DNA from: Planctomycetota bacterium
GTDB lineage: Bacteria > Planctomycetota > Planctomycetia > Pirellulales > UBA1268
Assembly (NCBI GenBank): GCA_018970785.1
Contig: JAGWVR010000006.1
Span: 1-64,000, forward strand
Reading direction: 5' to 3'
DNA: 64,000 bases
Shown: positions 27,166 to 35,205 of the stretch, one piece after another
Layout: every line of letters begins with the position of its first letter
Position numbering within the stretch: position 1 is the first letter of the stretch
The notes under the pieces: model-generated
Databases searched by the model: none
The model's input: only the letters and a program-made list of their open reading frames with translations
Told to the model about the DNA's origin: nothing
Made by a program: the position numbers and the translations under genes

Positions 27166-29217
27166 ATGAGTCGCCCCGCCCGCCGCAGCCGGCGCCGCCC
27201 CAGCCCCCTTGGTCCGGGAGAATCGCTCGAGCCGCGGCTCGCCCTGGCCGTCTCGGTCGTGACTCCCCTTCCCGACCTCACCGTTCCCGCGACGGCGACT
27301 TCGCAGACGATCCCGCTCGCCGGCCGCTACGACGACACGGCCGTGACCGGCACCGTGGTGCGGTTCACGACCAATTCCGCAGCCCCCAACGACCGGATCT
27401 TCGTCGAACTGTTCGACCAGCCGGGCCCGGGGCGCACCCGGACCACGCCGCAGACGGTCGCCAACTTCCTCGCCTACACCGACGAGGGACGCTACGCCAA
27501 CACGATCATCCACCGCCGCGTCACCGGCTTCGTCGTCCAGGGGGGCGGCTTCACGGCGCCGACCGCCCCCTACGGTGGACCGGGGGGAGCGCCGACGGTG
27601 ATCGCCTCCAAGCCGCCGGTCGTCAACGAGCCGGGCAACACCAACGTCCGCGGCACGGTCGCGATGGCCAAACTCGGCGGGAACCCCGACAGCGCCACCA
27701 ACCAGTGGTTCTTCAACCTCGCCGACAACTCTTCGAATCTCGACAACCAGAACGGCGGGTTCACCGCCTTCGGCCGGGTCCTCGGCAACGGCATGGCGGC
27801 CGTCGACTCGCTCGCGGCCGTCCCCACGTACAACGCCTCCGGCTATTACGGCTCGTATGGCGCCGCGGTCTACCCCAACGGTGAGAACGGCGCGTTCACC
27901 GACCTGCCGCTCCGCGACGTCCCCAATCCGATTCCCAATCCGCTGGTCATCCAACCCGCGCAATTCGTCGCGTTCCCCTCGGTGAGCCGGGTCGGTGAGT
28001 TGGTCTACACGGTAACCAGCAGCAATCCGACGCTCGTGTCGGCGAGCATCGCCGACGGCGCCCTGCAGTTGACCCATGGGGCGTGGCAGTCAGGCACGGC
28101 GGTGGTCACCGTCCGGGCCACGTCGGTGCTCGACCCGACCGACTTCAAGGAGGATGAGTTCACGGTCGTCCGCCAGGCGCCGATGGCCGGCGGCCTGATC
28201 GGCCGGGCGGGGAACGAGATGTGGATCAGCCGCCGCACGGCCGCCGGAGCGACATCGACGCTCTTGGCGACGCTCGCCAGTGCCACCGTGACCGCCACGC
28301 TGACCGGCGACTTCAACGCCGACGGCCGTGAAGACACGGCGCTGCGCAACGGCAGCGGCCAGTGGCAGGTCGTCCTCACCCCGGCCAGCGGCACCGCCAA
28401 CCCGCAGACCTGGTCGACCTGGCCGACGAGCGTCAACTGGACCGACTACGTCTCCGGCGACTTCAACGGCGACGGCCGCACCGACATCGCCGCCCGCAAT
28501 CCCACCAATGGCAACTGGCGGATCGGCGTCAGCACCGGCGCCGCCTTCACCGACGGCGCCTACTGGAACTGGCCGGCAAACGTCGCCTGGACCAACGTCA
28601 TGACCGGCGACTTCACCGGCGACGGGCGAACCGACCTCCTCGGCCGCGATCCGGCCACCGGGCAGTGGCGGCTGTCGCGGTTCAACGGCTCGAGCTACGT
28701 CAGCAGCACGGTCACCACCTGGACCAACGCCGTCAGCTGGACGAACTTCGTCACCGGCGACTTCAACGGCGACAAGCGCCTCGACTTCGCGGGGCGCAAC
28801 CCCATCACCGGCAACTGGCGTCTGGCGCTGTCCACGGGCGCCGGCTTCAGCGACCTCTACCAGTGGAATTGGTCGCCGGCCGTGACCTGGATCAACGTCA
28901 TGACCGGTGATTTCGACGGCGACGGCCGGACCGACATCACCGGCCGCGACGCGCTGACCGGCACGTGGCGGGTGTCGCGGATCAGCAACGCCGTCGCCGT
29001 GAGCAGCGCCTTCGGCACCTGGGGGGCGGCCATCCCCTACGACTTTTTCGTCGTCGGCGACTTCAACGGCGACGGCCGGGCCGACATCAGCGCCCGTAAC
29101 CGCACCACCGGCACGTGGCGGGTCGGTCTCGGTGGCCCGAGCGGCTTCACCGACACCGCCTACTGGAACTGGTCGACGAACAAGAGCTGGTCGTGGGGAG
29201 CGGCGGCGCGGACCTGA
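27166..29217 (+). CDS. Secreted cyclophilin-type peptidyl-prolyl isomerase with six repeats
   Basis: This 683-residue protein begins with an arginine-rich stretch and ESLEPRLALAV, a variant of the LEPR-type N-terminal export motif of planctomycete secreted proteins. Residues 45-235 are a cyclophilin-type isomerase (TPQTVANFLAYTDEGRYANT, IIHRRVTGFVVQGGG, GTVAMAKLGGNPDSATNQWF, NGGFTAFGRVL). A linker then leads to six tandem 50-residue repeats with calcium-loop-like DFNGDGRTD motifs (FG-GAP/VCBS type), probably a propeller. The product is likely cell-surface or periplasmic, where it could assist protein folding. ATG 27166 follows GGAG. It is monocistronic and convergent with PPK2. Confidence 0.9.
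   Translation: MSRPARRSRRRPSPLGPGESLEPRLALAVSVVTPLPDLTVPATATSQTIPLAGRYDDTAVTGTVVRFTTNSAAPNDRIFVELFDQPGPGRTRTTPQTVANFLAYTDEGRYANTIIHRRVTGFVVQGGGFTAPTAPYGGPGGAPTVIASKPPVVNEPGNTNVRGTVAMAKLGGNPDSATNQWFFNLADNSSNLDNQNGGFTAFGRVLGNGMAAVDSLAAVPTYNASGYYGSYGAAVYPNGENGAFTDLPLRDVPNPIPNPLVIQPAQFVAFPSVSRVGELVYTVTSSNPTLVSASIADGALQLTHGAWQSGTAVVTVRATSVLDPTDFKEDEFTVVRQAPMAGGLIGRAGNEMWISRRTAAGATSTLLATLASATVTATLTGDFNADGREDTALRNGSGQWQVVLTPASGTANPQTWSTWPTSVNWTDYVSGDFNGDGRTDIAARNPTNGNWRIGVSTGAAFTDGAYWNWPANVAWTNVMTGDFTGDGRTDLLGRDPATGQWRLSRFNGSSYVSSTVTTWTNAVSWTNFVTGDFNGDKRLDFAGRNPITGNWRLALSTGAGFSDLYQWNWSPAVTWINVMTGDFDGDGRTDITGRDALTGTWRVSRISNAVAVSSAFGTWGAAIPYDFFVVGDFNGDGRADISARNRTTGTWRVGLGGPSGFTDTAYWNWSTNKSWSWGAAART
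28306..29205 (+). repeat. Six tandem 150-bp coding repeats (FG-GAP type)
   Basis: GGCGACTTCAACGGCGACGG-like blocks begin at 28306, 28456, 28606, 28756, 28906 and 29056, an exact 150-nt period with no indel across six units. Units 2, 4 and 6 share a TGA-FTD-YWNW pattern and units 1, 3 and 5 share a different middle part ending in T-W, so there is a 300-nt super-repeat. Each unit encodes one DxNxDGxxD calcium-loop-like motif; in unit 4 the loop reads DFNGDKRLD. Confidence 0.85.
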
Positions 29218-29241
29218 GCGAGCGGGGTGCCCGCGACGCCG

Positions 29242-30138
29242 TCACTCGGCCATCAGCTTCCGTCGTGCCTCCTCGATCGCCTGCTTCTTGTCGGCCGTGA
29301 CCTCGGGCCAGGCGAGGCCGAGCTGGCCGATCGTGCCGGCGAGCACCGCAGCCACGACCGCGCGGCTGACCCACTTGCGATCGGCGGGCACGACGTACCA
29401 CGGCGCGTGCTCGGTACTCGTCGCGGCGAGCATCGCCTCGTAGGCGGCCATGTATTCGTCCCAGTGGCCGCGCTCGGCGACGTCGGACGCCGAGAATTTC
29501 CAGTGCTTGGCCGGCTCGTCGATCCGTGCCAGGAAGCGCTTCCGCTGCTCCTCCCGCGAGACGTTGAGGAAGAACTTCAGGACCACCGTGCCGTTGCGGG
29601 TGAGATGGCGCTCGAAGGCGTTGATGTCGTCGAACCGCCCCTCCCAGGTCTTCTTCTTCGCCTCGACGCCGGGGATCCGCTGGGCGGCGAGCAACTCGGG
29701 GTGGACGCGGACGATCAGGACCTCCTCGTAGTAGGAACGGTTGAAGATCCCGATCCGGCCCCGTTCCGGCAGCCGCTTCATGCAGCGCCACAGGAAGGTG
29801 TGGTCGAGCTCCTCGGCCGACGGGTGCTTGAAGCTCGTCACCTCGACCCCCTGCGGGTTGATCCCCGACATGACGTGCTTGATGACGCCGTCCTTCCCGG
29901 CGGCGTCCATCGCCTGGAAGATCGCCAGCACGCTCCAGGTGTCGGCCGCCCAGAGGAGCTCCTGCATCCGCGCCAGTTCCTCGACGTCGGCGGCGAGGAA
30001 CTGCTCGGCCTTCTCACGCCGCTTCTTCTCCGGCTCCTTCGGGTCGCCGGCCCAGGCGGGATCGTGGTCGGCGAGGCCGAACTTCCTCCCGGGGCGGACG
30101 CGGAACAGGTCGTCGATGCGTTCGAGGTCGACGGGCAT
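29242..30138 (-). CDS. ppk2: Polyphosphate kinase 2 family protein
   Basis: This 298-residue PPK2 transfers phosphate between polyphosphate and nucleotides. The Walker A-like motif FQAMDAAGKDGVIKHVM (near residue 78), INPQGVEVTSFKHP, RIGIFNRSYYEEVLIVRVHPE and the lid region KFFLNVSREEQRKRFLARID are diagnostic, and WYVVPADRKWVSRAVVA completes the fold. It is a single-domain form similar to the AMP/NDP-phosphorylating classes; which nucleotide it uses cannot be read reliably. The ATG at 30136-30138 follows AGGAGG. It lies 15 bp after the sialidase-like gene and may be cotranscribed with it, though the functions are unrelated. Confidence 0.94.
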   Translation of the reverse strand: MPVDLERIDDLFRVRPGRKFGLADHDPAWAGDPKEPEKKRREKAEQFLAADVEELARMQELLWAADTWSVLAIFQAMDAAGKDGVIKHVMSGINPQGVEVTSFKHPSAEELDHTFLWRCMKRLPERGRIGIFNRSYYEEVLIVRVHPELLAAQRIPGVEAKKKTWEGRFDDINAFERHLTRNGTVVLKFFLNVSREEQRKRFLARIDEPAKHWKFSASDVAERGHWDEYMAAYEAMLAATSTEHAPWYVVPADRKWVSRAVVAAVLAGTIGQLGLAWPEVTADKKQAIEEARRKLMAE

Positions 30139-30153
30139 GGGAGCCTCCTGGGG

Positions 30154-31338
30154 TCAGTCGCGGGCGGCAGGGGCCCGGCGGTCGAGGTCAGCGGCGGTGA
30201 ACCGGACCGACACGATCCACGGCGGGGCATCCCTCGTCCAGTGGCCGTAGGTCGTGGCGACGACCGTGCCGTCGGGAAGCAGTTCGAGCGCCGGGTAAGC
30301 GCAGTCGGCCCCCTTGGTGTTGTCCATCAGCCGCACGCGGTACTGCCCCTCGCGGCCGGAGGCGATGTCGTCGTAGCGACCGACCCAGGCGACCCAGTCG
30401 CCGCGGGTCGGGCTGTCGAGCGTCGTGTCGCGGAAGCTGACGAGCAAGCGCCCGTCGGGCAGGTACTTCCCGACGTGCCGGTCGCCGGTGAGGGCCCCGG
30501 GCAGCTCGCGCGGGACGGTCCAGGTGCGCCCCTCGTCGCGCGAGAACATGACGTGCGAATTGGCCCGGCGGGCGTTTTCGCGGAGGAGCATCGCCAGCTC
30601 GGTGCCGTCGGGGGAGCGCACGATCCCCGGCTCGCAGAGGTGGACGTCCTGCGCGGCGTGGAGCACCTCCGGCCGCGACCAGGTCAGGCCGCCGTCGGTC
30701 GAGCGCGTGGCGAAGAGCGTGAACGTGACCGGTTTGGTGACCTGGGGCGTCGCCACGAAGAACCGGCCGTCGTCGTGGAACACCGCGAGATAGTGCCCCG
30801 GCGCGCCGCGCAGTTTTTCGACCGATGCCATCACGACGATCCCCCCCCAGTCGCCGGCCGGGGCGAGGTCCGACCAGGTCAGTCCGTCGTCGTCGCTCGT
30901 CGCCAGCCGCGCCGGGTGGAGCCCCGACCAGACGATCAGCCGGCGCTTCCCGGCGGCGTCCTCGACGCGGTGGATCGTCGGCACCTCGCGGCTGGTGGCC
31001 CACGACGCCGGCACGCGCAGCCGCTCACTCCAGGTACGGCCGCCGTCGACGGAGCGCTTGAGGACGATCGCCCCCTGACCGTGGCCTTTGGGATAGACGC
31101 AGAGGATCGTCTTGCCGTCCTCGAGGAGGACGGTCGTCGGGTGGCCGAGATACTGGCCCTCCTCACGGTCGACGACGACCTGCCGGTCGGTCTCCCCGGC
31201 GAGGTCCACAAGCGGGATCGAGTAGCCGCGCGGCGGTCGGGCGAGCTCCTGACCGACCATGGTCGCGGTGGGGAGCCCGACGACGAGCAGCAGCGCGGCC
31301 GGCACTGCACGGAACGGACGAGTGCGGAGTACAGGCAT
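30154..31338 (-). CDS. Secreted sialidase-like BNR-repeat protein
   Basis: This exported protein of about 394 residues has a signal segment (AVPAALLLVVGLPTA) and at least four Asp-box/BNR motifs on a six-bladed propeller scaffold: SVDGGRTWS, SDDDGLTWS, STDGGLTWS and SRDEGRTWT. Planctomycetes hold many such exo-alpha-sialidase-like proteins, few of them characterised, so actual sialidase activity is uncertain. Conserved blocks (YPKGHGQGAIVLKRS, TYGHWTRDAPPWIVS) resemble this planctomycete group. ATG 31336-31338 follows GAGAG; the track start ten codons upstream has no support. Confidence 0.85.
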   Translation of the reverse strand: MPVLRTRPFRAVPAALLLVVGLPTATMVGQELARPPRGYSIPLVDLAGETDRQVVVDREEGQYLGHPTTVLLEDGKTILCVYPKGHGQGAIVLKRSVDGGRTWSERLRVPASWATSREVPTIHRVEDAAGKRRLIVWSGLHPARLATSDDDGLTWSDLAPAGDWGGIVVMASVEKLRGAPGHYLAVFHDDGRFFVATPQVTKPVTFTLFATRSTDGGLTWSRPEVLHAAQDVHLCEPGIVRSPDGTELAMLLRENARRANSHVMFSRDEGRTWTVPRELPGALTGDRHVGKYLPDGRLLVSFRDTTLDSPTRGDWVAWVGRYDDIASGREGQYRVRLMDNTKGADCAYPALELLPDGTVVATTYGHWTRDAPPWIVSVRFTAADLDRRAPAARD

Positions 31339-31639
31339 CGAGGCTCTCTGGAATCCGGGTGACACCGCCTGTCACTCTACCGGTGTGATCGGTCTGGTAT
31401 CGCTGCGGGAATTCGTCACCGAGCGGCGCTGTCGGTACCGACTGGTGATCACCAACGACAGCGAACCGCGGCGGCTCGACGAAGCCATCGTCGCCGTGCC
31501 GTTCTCACACCTCTGACCGGCAGCCGAGCCGGCACACTACCCGGCACAGTCAGCGTCCGCCGGAGGCCTTCTGGAGCCTTCACGGCGGGAGACGGAGACG
31601 CGTTTTCCTCGGGAAAACGCGAAAAACGCGGGAACCGAG
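31339..31639. other. Intergenic region between sialidase-like gene and tRNA-Arg
   Basis: About 300 bp without a convincing gene. One shadow-like frame (31259-31516, plus strand) has a pleasant-looking 40-residue end (VTERRCRYRLVITNDSEPRR) but no ribosome binding site and an upstream half antisense to the sialidase gene, so it may be only a relic. The stretch near 31600-31640 is rich in aaaacgcg and lies just beyond the 3' end of the tRNA; TTTTCCTCGGGAAAA (31601-31615) is a short palindrome that could end tRNA transcription. Confidence 0.5.
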
Positions 31640-31713
<74 letters not shown>

Positions 31714-31786
31714 GTGGACCAAAAGTCTACCAGCCTGCAAAACGGCTCACCACCTCCCCGCGACACCCGCCCACCACTGGCGACCG

Positions 31787-32773
31787 TCAGGCCGAGCGGC
31801 GAAGCGGCTGCGCCGTCACAGGCGCTCCATCGGCCCGGCCCCCGATCGGGATCGTCGCCGGGGCGGTCGCCTGGGCTTCGGCGACAAGGGACTCCAGGTG
31901 CCTGTGGCGCGCCCTGTAGCCCCACGGCGTGCCCGCCGCGACCAGCCGGCCGAGGAGCATCGGCACCGTTCCCAGAGGGGCCGTCGCCACCGTGTGCCGG
32001 AGGACCTCCCAGGCATGGGCGGCGTGGGCGGTGATGCCCCCGCCCCCGACCCGCGAGCGCCAGAAAAGCCGCTCGGCGTGGAGGCCTTGGACGAACGCCG
32101 GAACGCGCGCCGCCGGCAGGACGGGCGCGAGAACTTGGCTGGCAGGTTCGATGGCCGTCGTCGCACCGGCGCGCGACAAGGCCACCGCGAGATCGGCGTC
32201 GGCCACGGTGGCACATGCCGCGGCGAAGCCCGGGCCGCCGCGCGACAGCACGTCCCGCGACCAGAACCCTGCTTCGAGGACCGGACCGACCGGCGACCGG
32301 ACCGGCACCGCCGGCGCCTCGACGGCCCCGCGCCGCGGCACGATCGCCACGCGCCGGCCGCCCGCCGTGACACGCAGGCCGGCACCGACGATCCGGGTGC
32401 GGTCCTGCTCCGCCACCGTCACCGGGATCACCGCGTCGGCCTCGCCGGCGACGATCCGCTCCACCGCGGCGTCGGTCCATCCCGGGGTGGCGCGCCACCC
32501 GGCGGCGAGGACGTGGATCACCGTCCCGGTCGCCGCGCCGAGGGCGCCGTTCACGCAGCCGACGAGCCCGCCGCGCCGCGGTGTGGCGACGAACGTCACC
32601 TCCTCCGCGATCTGCCAGGGATCGGCGTAGTCGCAGCCCAGGCCGACGATCACCTCGGTGTCGGCAGGACGGTTTTCCAGCACGCTGACGAGCGTCTCCT
32701 CCAGTGCGGCGGTGTCGCCGGTCACAGGTATGACGATCGACAGCCTGCGCCCCGTGCAGGCGCGCGGCATCAT
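31787..32773 (-). CDS. Glycosyltransferase family 2-like protein
   Basis: This 328-residue protein starts with a GT-A fold N-terminus (LSIVIPVTGDTAALEETLVSVLEN) typical of family 2 glycosyltransferases. The nucleotide-sugar region is present as VGLGCDYADPW, and GLVGCVNGALGAATGTVIHVL corresponds to the usual R-N-G-A-AxG segment. The usual DxD at the end of that segment is replaced (VIHVLAAGWRATPGW), so catalysis may be weak or absent. No membrane helix is obvious. The start is one of two adjacent ATG codons. It lies between tRNA-Arg and a small hypothetical gene. Sugar and acceptor unknown. Confidence 0.7.
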   Translation of the reverse strand: MMPRACTGRRLSIVIPVTGDTAALEETLVSVLENRPADTEVIVGLGCDYADPWQIAEEVTFVATPRRGGLVGCVNGALGAATGTVIHVLAAGWRATPGWTDAAVERIVAGEADAVIPVTVAEQDRTRIVGAGLRVTAGGRRVAIVPRRGAVEAPAVPVRSPVGPVLEAGFWSRDVLSRGGPGFAAACATVADADLAVALSRAGATTAIEPASQVLAPVLPAARVPAFVQGLHAERLFWRSRVGGGGITAHAAHAWEVLRHTVATAPLGTVPMLLGRLVAAGTPWGYRARHRHLESLVAEAQATAPATIPIGGRADGAPVTAQPLRRSA

Positions 32774-32840
32774 CCAGGCCCCCCGATCCCGGAACCCCCC
32801 CGAGCCCCTCCGCCGGGCCAGACGCCCGGCCCACGCCGCG

Positions 32841-33110
32841 TCAGGCGGCGACGCGCTGCGGCTGCAATTCGGTGAACAGGTTCACCGTCTGCAGCATCTC
32901 TCCTCCCGCGTCGTAGAACTGCAGGACGCCGACGTCGATCAGCCACATCGCGAACATTTCCGAAGCCCGGTAGCAGCGGGCCACGCAGCGGCCGCGGTCG
33001 ATGCGGATGTTTTCCTCGACCTCGGCGGCTTCGACGGCGTCGATGCCCATGTCGAGGAAGTACCTGACGACGAGCTGACGCACGTCGGCGGCATGCATGT
33101 GCAGACGCAT
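32841..33110 (-). CDS. Small conserved-looking hypothetical protein
   Basis: This predicted protein has 89 residues (MRLHMHAADVRQLVVRYFLD ... NIRIDRGRCVARCYRASEMF ... VGVLQFYDAGGEMLQTVNLF). It is clearly better than its shadow frames: a strong ribosome binding site (AGGAGG, 8 nt before ATG 33108-33110), balanced amino acids and codon bias like its neighbours. I do not recognise a named domain; the pattern of alternating helix and strand with a conserved-looking RGRCVAR motif suggests a compact cytoplasmic fold. I believe similar small proteins occur in other planctomycetes but cannot verify this. Confidence 0.75.
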   Translation of the reverse strand: MRLHMHAADVRQLVVRYFLDMGIDAVEAAEVEENIRIDRGRCVARCYRASEMFAMWLIDVGVLQFYDAGGEMLQTVNLFTELQPQRVAA

Positions 33111-33346
33111 GGACGCAACCTCCTGTCGCGGTCTCTCGAACGACGTCCTGTCGATCGGGGGCGGGGACCCTACCGGGAATCGGCCCTCGGCAGAAGGTGG
33201 ATTTCCGGTGCCCGTTCCGCCCGCCCTCCGGCCATGGAGAGAATCGTCATCGCGACCCCGAGCGGATGATGTTGTCTTTTCGGAGACTGGGCAGGCGGCG
33301 CCAGACGCCAGGTCTGCCCCATTTGCCCACCCGCCCCGACCGGCAC

Positions 33347-34114
33347 TCACTGCCGCTCCGTCCAGGCGACCGTCGCGTACCGCTCGGTGACGAGTCGGTC
33401 GACGGCAGCCACCGGCCAGTCCGTCCGGTGCGACCGGGCGTGGAACGCGGCGCGGACGGCGTCCTCGAGGGCCTCGCGCGGCTGGGGCAGGGAGGCGACG
33501 AATTCGCCATGCGGTCGCCCGGCACGGTAGCCCGGCTCACGAGGCGGGTGGCGGAGGAGGCGGGCGAGGAGATCGAGGTCGAGCCCGTGGAGCAGCGTGC
33601 CGTGGTAGAGCACCGCCTGGCGGCGGATCCGCAGGGCGTTGCCGCCGACCTTGCGGCGCCCGACGGGCCCGGCGATCGACAGATCACAGCTGCCGGACAC
33701 CTCGACCGACCGGCGATCGGGTCCGAGCGCCGACAGCATCGCCGCCAGCGGGGTGAGGATGCCGCGGTGCAGCGCTTCGACCGGCGGCACACCGGCCGGG
33801 CAGGGCATCACCACGCTCCAGGCCAAACAACCCGGGCCGAGGAGGACGGTGAGCCCGCCGCTGGGGCGGCGGAGGATGGCGACACCTGCCGTGGCGCAGG
33901 CCTGGCGATCGACCTCATCGTCGATCCGGCTCGACGATCCGACCACCACCGTCGGCCGGTCGGCCGCCCAGCAGCGCACGACCGGCCGCGGCAGGAGCCC
34001 GTCGTTGGCTGCTGCCAGCAGTGCGTCGTCAAGGGCCAGCTGGCCGGAGACCTCCGCCGGGCCTCCGGAGAGCCAGTCGGCGACGTGCTCGGCGGAGGGA
34101 AAGGGCGCGGCCAT
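33347..34114 (-). CDS. Lipoate-protein ligase A-like protein
   Basis: This 255-residue protein belongs to the BPL/LplA/LipB superfamily. The lipoyl-AMP motif is seen as ILRRPSGGLTVLLGPGCLAWS (family: RRxSGGGxVxHD), and KVGGNALRIRRQAVLYHGTLL matches the KxSGxAxR...HHGTLL block with the catalytic lysine kept. The glycine-rich loop deviates (GGLTVLL instead of GGGAVYH). It probably attaches lipoate or octanoate to E2 or H proteins. ATG 34112-34114 is 77 bp from the divergent HEAT-repeat gene. Some family members have other acyl substrates. Confidence 0.85.
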   Translation of the reverse strand: MAAPFPSAEHVADWLSGGPAEVSGQLALDDALLAAANDGLLPRPVVRCWAADRPTVVVGSSSRIDDEVDRQACATAGVAILRRPSGGLTVLLGPGCLAWSVVMPCPAGVPPVEALHRGILTPLAAMLSALGPDRRSVEVSGSCDLSIAGPVGRRKVGGNALRIRRQAVLYHGTLLHGLDLDLLARLLRHPPREPGYRAGRPHGEFVASLPQPREALEDAVRAAFHARSHRTDWPVAAVDRLVTERYATVAWTERQ

Positions 34115-34191
34115 GGTGGCTTGCCGGTGGGGCGCGGGGGAAAAACCGGTCTGGGGCGGACTTTTGCGCCGCGCCGCCTACACTGCCGGGT

Positions 34192-35196
34192 ATGAGCGAC
34201 AAACCCTCCCGACCGCTGGCCGCCGACGACCTGCTTCCGCCCGTCGAGCCTCCCAGCGCCGCGTTCCTCGTGCAGCTGTTCCTCGTGCCGGGGGTGATCG
34301 TCGCCATCATCGTCTGCGTCTGGCTCGCGTTCCACTGGCTGGCACATCTCGGCAACGATCCCCAGGCGTACGTCCGCACGCTCCGCCGGCCCAACGAGGG
34401 GCGTTGGCAGGCGGCGCTGAACCTCGCCAACGACATCCGCGGGCCGCGCGGCGACGTCCTCAAGCGCGATGCGGCGCTGGCGACCGAACTGGGGCGGATC
34501 CTCGAAGACGAGGTCGCCAGCGGGCGGACCGGCGAGCAGACCGAGATGCTCGAGCTGTACCTCTGCCGGGCACTCGGCGAGTTCGCGATTCCCGAGGCCG
34601 TCGATCCCCTCGTCGCGCAGGCCCGTGACGTCGCCGCGCCGAAGCGGGCCCGCGCCGCCGTCGAGGCGCTGTCGGTGCTCACCGCCAACCTCGCTGCCGC
34701 CGGCACCCGGTGGGACGAGGGGCGCGTGGCCGAGGCGGTGATCGCCGCGTCGCGATCCTCCGACCGCGCCCTGACGTCTGCGGCCGCGTTCACGCTCGGC
34801 GTCGTCGGCGGCCCCGGGGCCACCGAGCGGCTCCTCGAACTGGTCACCGATGCCGACGACGACGTCCGCGCCAACGCGGCCGTCGGGCTCGCCCGTCTGG
34901 GGCGCAGCGAAGCCTACCCGACGCTCGCCGAATTCCTCGCCCTCCCCGACGTCGCCGCTGCCGCGGGCGACACCGAGGCGCTGTCGGCCCGCTACAAGCG
35001 GGCGCTGGTGGTGGTCAACGCGCTGCGGGCCACAGCCCTGCTCGTCGATGCCGGGGCCGAAGAACCGCCGGCCGAGGTGATCCGGCTCGTCGACGCCCTG
35101 GTGTCGGATCCGATCGCCGACGTCCGCACGGCCGCGGCGGCCGTCGTGCAAAAACTACGACGCGTCGGGACGGCGCCCTCCGCCGGACGCGGCTGA
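34192..35196 (+). CDS. Membrane-anchored HEAT-repeat protein
   Basis: This 334-residue protein has a cytoplasmic N-terminus, one transmembrane helix (about residues 24-48, LVQLFLVPGVIVAIIVCVWL) and then tandem alpha-helical HEAT/PBS-lyase-like repeats (PEAVDPLVAQARDVAAPKRA, LTSAAAFTLGVVGGPGATERL, ADDDVRANAAVGLARLGRSE, SDPIADVRTAAAAVVQ). Such repeats act as protein-interaction scaffolds. Nothing identifies a partner. ATG 34192 (TATGAGC) has a weak ribosome binding site. It is convergent with the AroE-like gene, separated by 9 bp. Confidence 0.88.
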   Translation: MSDKPSRPLAADDLLPPVEPPSAAFLVQLFLVPGVIVAIIVCVWLAFHWLAHLGNDPQAYVRTLRRPNEGRWQAALNLANDIRGPRGDVLKRDAALATELGRILEDEVASGRTGEQTEMLELYLCRALGEFAIPEAVDPLVAQARDVAAPKRARAAVEALSVLTANLAAAGTRWDEGRVAEAVIAASRSSDRALTSAAAFTLGVVGGPGATERLLELVTDADDDVRANAAVGLARLGRSEAYPTLAEFLALPDVAAAAGDTEALSARYKRALVVVNALRATALLVDAGAEEPPAEVIRLVDALVSDPIADVRTAAAAVVQKLRRVGTAPSAGRG

Positions 35197-35205
35197 CCGG
35201 CCGGC

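Noticed and set aside
31259-31516. 85-residue plus-strand ORF near the tRNA-Arg
   Set aside because: First half is antisense to the sialidase-like gene, no ribosome binding site; the last 40 residues look protein-like but too short to support a gene.
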